DNA from: Diaporthe sp. PMI_573
Taxonomy: Eukaryota > Ascomycota > Sordariomycetes > Diaporthales > Diaporthaceae
NCBI GenBank assembly: GCA_021399435.1
Contig: JAJTUP010000010.1
Span: 682,001-746,000 of the forward strand
DNA: 64,000 bases
Reading direction: 5' to 3'
Notes under the pieces: generated by a model
What the model saw: the letters and a program-made list of their open reading frames with translations, nothing else
Told to the model about the DNA's origin: nothing
The model's database searches: none
Shown: piece by piece, positions 12,042 through 21,870 of the stretch
How positions within the stretch are numbered: position 1 is the stretch's first letter
Layout: every line of letters starts with the position of its first letter
Translations under genes and position numbers: made by a program

Positions 12042-13339
12042 CTTGTGTCTCTCTGGCTCTGCGTGAAGAAGCTTCGCGTTTCGGTGTTCTGGTTTGCCGC
12101 TCCCCTGTGGGCTGCCCGCCGAAAAGACGCAAGTACCTGTAATGTTGTCTGGACACATCTTCGGAGCTGGAGGGACAACATCTTTGTGTTGGTTGAGCGA
12201 GTGAATCACTGGTTTTCACCTGAGTCTCGGTTTGAGTTTAATCCCTGCCCGGTTGTTTGCAAAGGCGTTCTAAAGATGTGCAGGAAGGGGGAGGTGCGTG
12301 TCTTGCTATGGAATCACAAGCAGCAGTGAAGCTCAAAGGTGCAGGGCGAGCGGGATAGGGTTGCGACTTTGGTGACCAGCTGCAAACCAATGTTGAGGCA
12401 CAAGTACAAATAGAGCAAAACGATCGATAGATTCTGATGGCGTTGCGAATTCATGTCTGTACCACTATTTTTATCCACATTAAAAAACCATATCTACCTA
12501 GGCATCCGAGTACAAGTATCTAACGAGGTGGCTTGGGAAGTGGAAGCGGGCCTGACGGGAGACTGCCTCTCGCTCAGATCTTCCGTCAAACACCATGCTC
12601 AATCCCTACTAAGTAAGTCTTTGCCTTTTCTCCTTTTTGGAGCTCCAATTGACTTCATGTTCTTCAAGCTCATTTCTAAGCCACTTTATCGACGCTCAGG
12701 AATTCCTGTGTGAACCTGCGGACCCCGACACGCACAGCGGCCCCTGTCATGTTTGCTAAACACTACTGATAGCTGCAGCTGCAGAAAACAGGAGCGGTCT
12801 ACCGCGCACACGAAAGATGCCCGTGTCCGCAGCCCATGTGCCCTTGCACACATGATTTAATTCTAAGGTGCGAATGAGGAGTGCATGCATGCAAAAGTGA
12901 GCCGAAGGAACCAACAGATGCATGCCCCGTCTAAGCCCTTCGTTGCAGCTTAAGAACAGCTTGGCAGCGAGACGAACACGATATCGCGCCATACATGCGA
13001 AATATGGGGCGGCATGCAGGCACAGGCCCGATAAATGAGATCAATAAAACCACAGGCCCGCCGGCCAAGTCGCCAAGTCGAGCGGAGAACTAACCAGCTT
13101 CCGCTTCGAGACAAGAGGTATCTTGTCCAATTTTTGCACCCAGGCAGGCAATTGGCAATCCACAGGCTGCACGCCCGCCGTGATTTGTCCGCTGCGGCGG
13201 TGTCTTCGCGTGGGCCAAGAGGGTGCATGCATATTCAATGGCGGTGATATCTGCACCCGACCGCCCCATATGGTACGTGACTGGTTGGAGAAGGTGACAT
13301 CGGCTGTGGCACCCATATCCTTGGGACTCTCTGAGTACA
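12042..13339. other. Intergenic region
   Basis: Upstream region shared by the divergent isochorismatase-like and peptidase genes. No coding frame with protein-like character was found. Confidence 0.5.
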
Positions 13340-13348
13340 TATATAAAT
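13340..13348 (+). promoter_or_regulatory. TATA box of the peptidase gene
   Basis: TATATAAAT lies about 90 bp upstream of the ATG at 13432, a normal distance for a TATA-driven fungal gene encoding an abundant secreted enzyme. Motif seen; function inferred. Confidence 0.5.
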
Positions 13349-13431
13349 TGCAACATGTCGTCGTCACTCTTGAGATTGTTGAGGTGGTGGGTTCAAGGTT
13401 CTCGCCTCACCTGTCCTTCGTTTCAGTCGCC

Positions 13432-15801
13432 ATGAAGGGCTTCACCCTCCTCTCTCTGGTCATATCGGCCCTGACCGTCCAGGCGGCCAGTCCGCCCCGC
13501 GGTACTGGCTTCCCAAAGACGAACGGCACCCGTCTTCTCTCCTTCAACGAGACTGTGCCAAGCACCCGGAACTCGCCCAGGTCTGTGTCTCTCGCCTGGG
13601 TGGCCAGCGACACCGATGGGAGCTACATCTCCTCAGGTAGCGACGGCGCCCTTATCATCTCAAATGCGGTTACCGGCGACAATTCGACCTTTGTGTCCGC
13701 TGATCAAGTGCCGGCTGATAATTACGACTATTGGATCAGCAGTGACTCCAGCAGGGTCCTCTGGGCCACAAACTACACGAAGCAGTACCGTCACTCATAC
13801 TTCGCCGACTACTTCGTCCTCGATGTCGCAAGTGGCTCTCTCACCCCACTTGTCGAGGACCAGGTCGGCGATCTCCAGTACGCAGAGTGGAGCCCCACTG
13901 GTGATCGGGTCGCTTTCGTCCGTGGGAACGACCTCTACATCTGGACAGATGGCGAGGTGACGAGGATCACCAACGACGGAGGCCCGGACACGTTCAACGC
14001 CGTGCCTGACTGGGTGTACGAAGAGGAGATCCTGGGAGACCGCTATTCTCTCTGGTGGAGCCCTGACGGAACCAAGATCGCCTACCTGAGCTTCAACGAG
14101 ACCGGAGTTGGCACGTTCACCGTGCCCTACTACGCGGCGAACACTCAGTATGGTCCATCCTACCCGCGGGAGCTCGCGATCCGATACCCCAAGGTCGGCA
14201 CGAAGAACCCAACGGTCTCGTTCAATTTGTTGGATGTCGACGGCTCGACCGTCACGAACGTCCCCATCGACGCGTTTGGTGCTGATGATCTGATTATTGG
14301 CGAGGTCGCATGGGTCACAGAGGACAGCTCGAACGTCCTGTTCCGCGCCTACAACCGCGTCCAGGATGCCGAGAAGGTCGTGAATGTGAACGCCGGGGAT
14401 GCCACGAGCTCTGTAGTGCGAGAGCGCACCGAGACTACGGGATGGCTCGATAACAATCTCGCCATCCAGTACATCGGCGCCTTGGGCGGGAACGGCAGCA
14501 CGAACGCCACGTACCCCACCGACGCCAGCTACTACCTCGATCTCTCTGACGAGTCCGGGTGGGCGCACATTTACCTCTTCCCCGTCAGCGGAGGGTCTCC
14601 GATCCCTCTCACCACGGGCGAATGGGAGGTCCGCTCGATCCTCAAGGTCGACAGCACCCGTGGTCTGGTCTACTACACCTCGACCGAGCGCCACTCGACA
14701 GAGTCACATCTCTACGTCGTGAACTACCGCACCGGCGCCAAGCGAGCGCTCGTGGACGACACCATCCCCGGATACTGGTCAGCCTCCTTCTCCACGGGAG
14801 GGTCGTACTACCAGCTCTCCTACCAGGGGCCCGACGTCCCATACCAGGAGCTCTACAGCATCAACAGCACCACGCCCCTGCGCACACTAGAGGACAACGC
14901 GGCCTTCATCACGCGCATCAACGAGTACCGCCTCCCCTCGATCACCTGGCTCGAGCTGGACCACCCGGACGGGTCCAAGCTGAACGTCCTGCAGCGGCTC
15001 CCCGCCAACTACGACCCGGCCAGGAAGTACCCGGTGCTGTTCAACCCCTATGGCGGGCCGGGGGCGCAGAACGTCAACAAGGCGTGGAAGGCCCTCAACT
15101 GGAACATGTATGTGTCCTCCGACCCGGACCTCGAGTACATCCAGTGGGTCGTCGACAACCGCGGCACGGGTTACAAGGGCCGCGCGTTCAGGGCGCAGGT
15201 TACCGGCCACCTGGGCGACCTCGAGGCGCAGGACCAGGTGTGGGCCGCGCAGCGGATCGTCGAGCAGCTTCCCGCGGCCGACGCGGACCACATCGCCCAC
15301 TGGGGGTGGTCGTACGGCGGGTACCTCACCTCCAAGGTTGTCGAGCTCGACAGCGGGGTCTTCTCGCTGGGTCTGATCACTGCGCCAGTGACGGACTGGC
15401 GGTTCTATGATTCTATGTACACGGAGCGGTATATGAAGACGCCCGAGCTGAACGAGGCTGGGTATAATGCCTCCGCGGTGCGTAAGACGGACGGGTTTAA
15501 GAATATCGCGGGTGGTTTCCAGATCACCCACGGCATTGGCGATGACAATGTGCACTTCCAGAATACGGCTGTTCTGACCAACAACCTGATGGGACAGGGA
15601 GTCAGCCCCGAGAAGTTTGACTCTGTGATCTTCAGCGACTCTGATCATAATATCAGGTACAACGGTGATGGAGTCTTCCTGTACAAGACGCTGACCAAGA
15701 GGCTCTGGGAGGAGAAGAACCGGACTCCTGGTCAGGTTGCGGAGAGCCACCAATGGAGCAGAAGGAAGGAAGGAGTGGCTGCAAGGACATTCAAAGCGTA
15801 A
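13432..15801 (+). CDS. Secreted dipeptidyl peptidase IV-like serine protease (S9B)
   Basis: Intronless, 789 aa. The start at 13432 gives a clean signal peptide (MKGFTLLSLVISALTVQA). An open frame continues upstream of this ATG, but the signal peptide and the TATA box 90 bp away select it. The N-terminal half is a beta-propeller with many N-glycosylation sequons. The C-terminal alpha/beta hydrolase carries the nucleophile Ser627 in GWSYGGY, acidic GDDNVHF (Asp704/Asp705) and catalytic His739 in DSDHNI. Family members remove X-Pro or X-Ala dipeptides from peptide N-termini. With the signal peptide and no membrane anchor, this is the extracellular fungal form used in protein degradation. Length fits the family. 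Confidence 0.95.
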   Translation: MKGFTLLSLVISALTVQAASPPRGTGFPKTNGTRLLSFNETVPSTRNSPRSVSLAWVASDTDGSYISSGSDGALIISNAVTGDNSTFVSADQVPADNYDYWISSDSSRVLWATNYTKQYRHSYFADYFVLDVASGSLTPLVEDQVGDLQYAEWSPTGDRVAFVRGNDLYIWTDGEVTRITNDGGPDTFNAVPDWVYEEEILGDRYSLWWSPDGTKIAYLSFNETGVGTFTVPYYAANTQYGPSYPRELAIRYPKVGTKNPTVSFNLLDVDGSTVTNVPIDAFGADDLIIGEVAWVTEDSSNVLFRAYNRVQDAEKVVNVNAGDATSSVVRERTETTGWLDNNLAIQYIGALGGNGSTNATYPTDASYYLDLSDESGWAHIYLFPVSGGSPIPLTTGEWEVRSILKVDSTRGLVYYTSTERHSTESHLYVVNYRTGAKRALVDDTIPGYWSASFSTGGSYYQLSYQGPDVPYQELYSINSTTPLRTLEDNAAFITRINEYRLPSITWLELDHPDGSKLNVLQRLPANYDPARKYPVLFNPYGGPGAQNVNKAWKALNWNMYVSSDPDLEYIQWVVDNRGTGYKGRAFRAQVTGHLGDLEAQDQVWAAQRIVEQLPAADADHIAHWGWSYGGYLTSKVVELDSGVFSLGLITAPVTDWRFYDSMYTERYMKTPELNEAGYNASAVRKTDGFKNIAGGFQITHGIGDDNVHFQNTAVLTNNLMGQGVSPEKFDSVIFSDSDHNIRYNGDGVFLYKTLTKRLWEEKNRTPGQVAESHQWSRRKEGVAARTFKA

Positions 15802-17001
15802 AGCATAGAAAATCTCTGAGCATAAAGCAAAGACACAACCTGTTCTCCAAACGAAACTGATTAAAAGAAAACGATTTCCCGCCGCAACGCAACTTCCAGC
15901 AGTGATGTATGCGACTTAACGGAAACCACAAGGCGCTGTAGTCAATAATATTTCTTGCCCAGCAGTGTTACTGCATCAGAATAACGCCCAATTTCACCCA
16001 TCGTGCCGGTGTCTCTCTTCATTTACGGGCACACTGCGCCCCACAGCCATAGATATGGAGCCAAATCATAGGTCTGAGATGGGATGATGATGGTGTACCC
16101 ACACCAACAGGTGATTTTCACGTTACTTCTAGACATCACAGAGTTGACCTCAATTACTGAGATTAGAGGTCCGTTGCGTGTCAATTGATTACATCGCAAC
16201 AATTCTGTAGTTGGGGAGGCTACGAAGCGAAGTCGTGAGGCGCATGAGCAAGGCTGTTTCGCCTGGATTTTTCGGTTACGGCATCTCGTCCAACAGAGCT
16301 TGTTGGGTGGGATGAAGAGATGGGATCAAGCTCAATCTCAAATCGGAACCCCGTGCCTGATGATGAAGCCTTCCAGACGAGCTGGGTCTTTATTACAACG
16401 TCCCAATCAAGTTGTATATCACACGGCCATGCTCACCGAACCTTGAACAAGCTTACCGTGCTGTGAACGAACACATCAGATGAGCATTCCTGGCGATTCG
16501 ATAATGTCACCGAAGCGAAACTGGGTATGATCGAGGTATCTACGTGATTCCCAAGAGCAGTGCTCGCCTGACGAGCACTTGGAAAAATTGATGAGAACAC
16601 TGGCTCTGTTTTGGCTGAAGTCCAAAGCAGCGCTCATCGGAATAGTAATTAAACAGTCGCAGCTGCGGGCAAGGGGGCGATGCTCTCATTGGACCTGCAT
16701 TAGCACACAACTCAATTGAAGCAACAACGAAGATCATGTTCTCCAGGATTTTCCTGAGACCAGTAAGGTTTGCGTCTGATCTAAGCTCAATGCACGCCCA
16801 GTGAAACGGGTTCGGCCGCGTGCTAGAGATTGGACGGTATTTTTGAAACCCCCGGGCGGATCACTAGCCGAGTTTCGAGTCAACAAGACTAAAGTATTCA
16901 ACATGAGCCATCGTGCTGGCTTTTCGTTCTCGCAACTTCAGCGTTGATTATGCAACAGAGGCGGTGATCCGCATTAGCCGTCCGAGCACAGCGTCAACAC
17001 A
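15802..17001. other. Intergenic region
   Basis: 1.2 kb of noncoding sequence: 3' flank of the peptidase and promoter of the SGNH esterase. Only short, unsupported frames. Confidence 0.5.
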
Positions 17002-17917
17002 ATGCTTAGGGACATCTTCATCCTCTCCGTCGGTAAGGCCAGAACATGTGCGAAAGCCTCGAATGGGACAGACTGCTGACACGTGAAAACCTAAAGCGGC
17101 TGCGGTAGCCTCGGCGCTGCCTCGTGGGATCACGGTGATACCGGGCGGCACCGCGGACACAGTCACCCCGCTGACAGCCCTTTCGTCCAAGGGCGCTGGG
17201 GCCGTGGCCGCAAGACAAGCCCCAGTCCCAGCCCCAGCCCCAGCTCCAGCCGCAGCCGTGCCGCTGAGGATAATGCCCCTCGGGGCCTCAGTCACGTTCG
17301 GCACGGGGTCCACGACGGGAGACAGCTACCGCAAGAACCTGCTAGACCAGCTCGTCGCGGCGGGGCAGACGGTCAACTACGTGGGCGAGTTCCAGAACGG
17401 CAACTTCACCAACCGGCAGGTCGAGGCGACCCCAGGCTTCGTGATCAACCAGATCGCCAACTCGTCCAGCGCAACCGTGCCAAAATTCCTGCCGAACCTG
17501 GTGCTTCTCGACGCGGGGACAAACAACTGCAACGGCGGCGGCACCGTCCCGGACGCGGGCGCCAGCGTCTCGTCCCTGATCGGCAGCATCTACGCCCAGA
17601 GCCCCGGGTCGACGGTGATCCTGGCCTCGGTCCTCGTGAACAAGGTGCCCGCGCAGGAGGCCTGCCGCGTCGACATCAACAGCCAGTATAATGCGCTCGC
17701 CGCGCAGCTGACCGGGCAGGGCGCCAAGTTCGTGTTTGTGGACATGAGGGGTCCGGACGGGCCGACTGTCAACGACCTGGCTGATACGAGGCATCCTAAT
17801 GATGCTGGCTATGTGAAGATGGCCAATGTGTGGATGCAGGGCATCCAGCAGGCGCTCGCGAAGGGCTTCATCACACCGCCGGTGGCTAATGGCGTTGCTG
17901 CTGCTGGTGTTGCTTGA
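17002..17917 (+). CDS. Secreted SGNH-fold esterase (CE3-like)
   Basis: Two exons, 17002-17032 and 17097-17917, giving 283 aa. The first exon is only 31 nt. Joining it in frame yields a textbook signal peptide, MLRDIFILSVAAAVASA, which supports this otherwise inconspicuous start. An Ala/Pro repeat linker (PVPAPAPAPA) precedes the SGNH domain. Block I reads IMPLGASVTFG with nucleophile Ser75 (GAS instead of GDS), the third block has DAGTNNCN, and the Asp/His pair is D240 and H243 in DTRHPNDAGY. Members of this group include CE3 acetylxylan esterases, so the likely role is extracellular deacetylation of plant polysaccharide. The substrate is inferred from family resemblance only. Confidence 0.9.
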
Positions 17918-18864
17918 TCATGGCGCTGGGTCTTCTTGGGATCATTGTGTAGATATAGCAACTAGAGGAGGCGTGTTGAGTACATACTTTGAATTGATCG
18001 TCAAAAGAAACCTTGATTCTCGTGTTATTTGCCTACTGAATGGCTGGAAGAGGATAAAATCGGTCTTGGCCCTGGTGAAACCCTTGCATATCACCATTGA
18101 ATCTTCTAGAGGATCGGGAAAGCTCAAAAGTGTGTCAAGTCTCGGTGTGTTTGTAGCCTTGACCGGCGTCTGCCTAGCCCCTGGACCGCAAAGCCTCAGG
18201 CCACCAACGACCGCCCCAGGACGATTTGATACGGGATTATAAGACATCGTAAAACAATCTCATCAGCGAAGTAGCTCAATTAACCCGGCCCAACGGTCGG
18301 AGATCTGGATTCTATAAAGTTAAAGTCTTCGGACACTTCGCTGTCGTAAGGTTTTGGGTTCGAGCACACCATAATCTGGGTTCTTTTTTTTTCTTTTTTT
18401 CTTCTCTTGTGTTTCTTCGCCATTTCATTATTCGATATCTATTTGTTCTCTCACATTGTCTTACCTGTTTATTGTGCACGATGCTTCATCAAATCATTCC
18501 GACTTCTAAGACGGTTTCGTGAGTTGCCGTACTGTTCTGATGTGTTATGTAAAGACGTTCTTGTTGATATTCTCAGAGCACATCTGCAAGTTATGCTTGA
18601 TCTCAACATATTGCCCGCAGTGATCTTTCTTTTCCCGCCGAACTCAAAAGAACTCACCCATAATACTGATATAGCTTGAACCTCAGAGGATCTAGATTCT
18701 AAAACATTAGGGCCAACGAATATGTCATACGAGGAAGCTCTGGGCCTGATATCTCTTGACGATAATCTATGTCATGACACTAACTGTCGCATTGACAGTC
18801 CTCCTGCGTTGCAGCCGCTCTAAGATTTTTGATTTGATAGTAAATTACAACAGTGAGTTCCCCC
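17918..18864. other. Intergenic region
   Basis: Convergent 3' region between the SGNH esterase and the STAND-like gene. It holds the possible Pol III-like unit described separately; otherwise nothing recognisable. Confidence 0.5.
18265..18401 (+). other. Possible tRNA-derived/Pol III-type unit
   Basis: AGCGAAG at 18265 is followed at once by TAGCTCAATT, a good A-box match. CTTCGCT at 18336-18342 is complementary to the 5' heptamer, as in an acceptor stem. GGGTTCGAGC near 18354 resembles a B box, and long T runs start near 18386, as in Pol III terminators. The arms do not fold into a proper cloverleaf in my reading, so this is not called a tRNA. A decayed tRNA or a tRNA-derived SINE is possible. 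Confidence 0.25.
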
Positions 18865-20943
18865 TTAGAGAGAGATGGCGTACGTAGCCAACCCATCTCG
18901 AAAGTTGTCAATGACTATGTTCTCGTGAGCCTTTATCTCCCGTCCCAAACAATAGGACCTCCCTGAAGTCGTGAACAAGACCCTTAGCTTAGGACCCCTA
19001 TCTCTGAATCGACCCAGAAGAAGGCACAACGGTTGTTGGATGCTCCGATAATCCAAAACGTGCAGACCATCGATGATGCAATAGACTGCGGATCCTGGTA
19101 CAAGCTCTAGAACATCTTTGAACATATCTAGAGCTTCTTCCCACGAGTCAAGCGTCCCATCCAAGCGAGAAAAACGCTCCTTGGAAAGATCCTTCTCTGA
19201 GTCGAATCGTGGTGGGAGCAACTCGATGAGTTGACGTATCAATGCATACAGCAAGGCCACCAAAGATCGAGTCTCACGCGAAGCCGTTCCATCCGCGCGG
19301 CGTATATGGCAGAAGTACGATATAACGTTGAGATTGCTTTCGTCCGTCATCTCAATAACCCTGCTGGCTAACAATGTGAGGGGGTTACTGGAATCTAGAA
19401 CATCCACAACAGGACCGGTCAGCCAGAGTAAAGAGGACGTGGTACCTTGCGACCACTCCTTCAATCTCAATATGACCTCGGGTTCGAAAGGTAGTGGTTG
19501 GTCGTTGTCAAATAGTGGACGAACTCGATCGCGACAGAACTGGTCTTCGAGGCAGGCAGAACGGGTCTCAATGTCATCAAATAGTTCCATAACTGCGTGG
19601 AAAGGTGAATGTTAGCGAGATGACCCGGCCTCATCATTTGTATGTACTTGCCTCTGGGACTCTGATGAGGAATTGTCAAATTCCGATGGTTCTCGCCCGG
19701 GTGACTCTCTGGAATGTCAAGTAAGAGTGGCTGGCTTCGCTCGCTTCGTATATTCTCTTGCAGAAGCAGCTTCAGACTGAGCCCAAGTCGTTCTTGGCGA
19801 ATCAGGTCCTCTCGTCGGTATGCCTCGATTCGCGCCTCATGCAGTTGCAATCTCTCTTCGACATACTGCCTGTCAGCTAGCTGCCTTGCGCGTCCCGTTG
19901 AGCCGAGCCTCATGTCCTCAACGACTCGATTGTCGAGGCTTTCCAATTTGTACCGGACGAATTGCCCCTCAGCCCTGGAGCTTTGTGCCGCTCGGCGAAG
20001 AATCCGGTCAGCTCGTTTGACAATGCGATCCAAATCCTTCTCGAAAGTCGCAACAAGGTCGTCATTGAAGCTCGTCAGGAGTCTTTTGCGCTTTTTTGCC
20101 ATGATCCAGTCCATGACTTCTGACAGGAAAATGAATACCTGTCCATAAAATTCTGATACTAAGTGAATAATCGATTCTGTCGGGAACAGCTTGATATCGA
20201 TTTGTATATCTTCAATACAATCTCCGATAATGGAAAGGCTTTCCCCGAGCCCCTCGGCCAACTTCTCGTGGTTGTCGCTAGCCTGTGGTCGTAGTTTAGT
20301 GCCCGTCCAACTCATAATAAGGCAGCGCTATTGAAAACTGGACATACTTGGATGACGACGTGCAAAACGCCTGTAAAAATCGAAATGTACTCGTTGCCCT
20401 CAGGAAGAATACCCAACAGAGATTTGTGGGCATTGATAGTACCACAAAATCTGTGAAAATACTTTTTGGTTCTGCCTGCTATCCCGTCTTTCTTTTTTGC
20501 CTCATGTTTCAAGTGAATCTGTTTGACTTGGTCGATCACACCCTCAATAGTAGGGACGAATTCAGTGAGGTTGACTCTTTCATTCTCTGGAAATGTCTGG
20601 TAGAAGTCATGGAACTTTTGTGCCAGTCCAGAAGCCTCTTGACGAATGACCTCAGTTACTAGGTCATGCTCCCTGTGAATATATGCCTCAGTAAAAGATC
20701 GTGCCTTCCATTCTTCCGAATACCTGTTTCGTTTGGAATTGAACAAGAAGGGGCATACCCTGTTTGGGAAAACTCCGATGCAGGATTTTGGAAGTATTTT
20801 CTCAGTAAATCCATCATAACAGGTGGCTCACTTCTCATCTCCTGTAAAAGCGCTTGACCGAGCTTGTGGGCATCGGTGCCAGGGGGCAAGCGAGGTACAA
20901 CCTGAGCGCCATAAGCCCGCAAGATGTTTCCAGAGTCACTCAT
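18865..20943 (-). CDS. STAND-like NTPase protein with degenerate P-loop (DUF7708-type)
   Basis: Four exons read leftward: 20943-20759, 20723-20348, 20282-19652 and 19592-18865, giving 639 aa. The first intron would be only 35 nt. The third uses a GC-AG pair (AGAG|GCAAGT). The N-terminal half has the helical fungal domain recognised by YSEEWKARSF, FHRFCGTINAH, LPEGNEYISIFTG and EFYGQVFIFLSEVMDW, then KKRKRLLTSFNDD. The C-terminal part resembles a NACHT/STAND NTPase: SLLWLTGP, then LYALIRQLIELLP, YCIIDGLHVLD (Walker B-like) and LRVLFTTSGRS. The normal GxxGxGKS P-loop is replaced by VVDVLDSSNPLTLLAS, so nucleotide hydrolysis is doubtful. Family members are typically fungal NLR-like or regulatory proteins. 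It lies head-to-head with an AAA+ ATPase 927 bp away. Confidence 0.8.
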
Positions 20944-21870
20944 TGTGACTATTTGATGCGGACGAGATTTTAGAATTGCTCCTGCGTGTCAAGTGTGTGG
21001 TTGAAATCTATTTCGTCAGATCGAAGCTCCAATATGTCAATACCATGGTGACTTTCCTTCAGTCGGGGGTAAAGTAAGCGCCCGGCAGCCCGTGGTTGCC
21101 CACTGGCGCCTTATTCGCGTACAATGGTTTCACTGTTCAGCCTCACTTTGAGATAGGTGCACAAGTGATACCACCTATATTACAGCCACTTCCTGCCTGG
21201 ATATTGCACAGCAGGCACGGCCGCCAATGGTCAACAGATTAACATCCCCGAATAAGCGTGGCGTCGGCATATCAGTCTAACTAGGACTAGCTTGCCTTTC
21301 GATCGTCCTCTACACGATGCAGATTTTCGTTCGCCGAGACATGCTGACCACCCATAGAAAATTTAGAACTCACCGGTCTCCACTTGCGAATCTACTGCAG
21401 CACACGATTGGAGAATCCTCCAGCCTGCTTTAATATTCCACGCCAGGAAATAACACTATCGGACATCTTAGCATCCACTGGCATCGTTGCATGGTCGTAG
21501 TCAGAATCAGCCGCTCAGCATGCGGTGGAACTCATGTTAGTACGCATGCCCACCCGCACCTTTCTGGCGGGTTGATCGTGAGGCTCCGAAGTGCCAAAAT
21601 ATTTCAATGAGCACAGCCATCCCGGGCATGATAATTTCAACATTCCCCAGTCCACATTACCACAAAATGTTGGAAAGTTTCTGTAATTTGGCAGTACGCT
21701 GAACAGATCCACGCCAGCATCACTCTATATACGCCAATCTTCCCTCGCCACCTTACTAGTAGTGACTCTTCCGTTCAATGTCCGTCTCACCGGATTAGAG
21801 ATATCAGATTCGACAGAGGGCTCCGGCATCCAAAGTCGAGGAACCGAGCGCAGAAGCCATAGCCAGCAAC
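20944..21870. other. Divergent intergenic region
   Basis: Probable shared promoter region of the STAND-like gene (leftward) and the AAA+ gene (rightward). No gene seen. Confidence 0.5.

Noticed and set aside
11844..12329. 161-codon plus-strand frame opposite the isochorismatase-like gene
   Set aside because: Antisense shadow of exon 1 and its promoter side.
13795..14694. 299-codon antisense frame over the peptidase
   Set aside because: Antisense shadow of a GC-rich gene; composition biased to Val/Arg/Asp with no domain.
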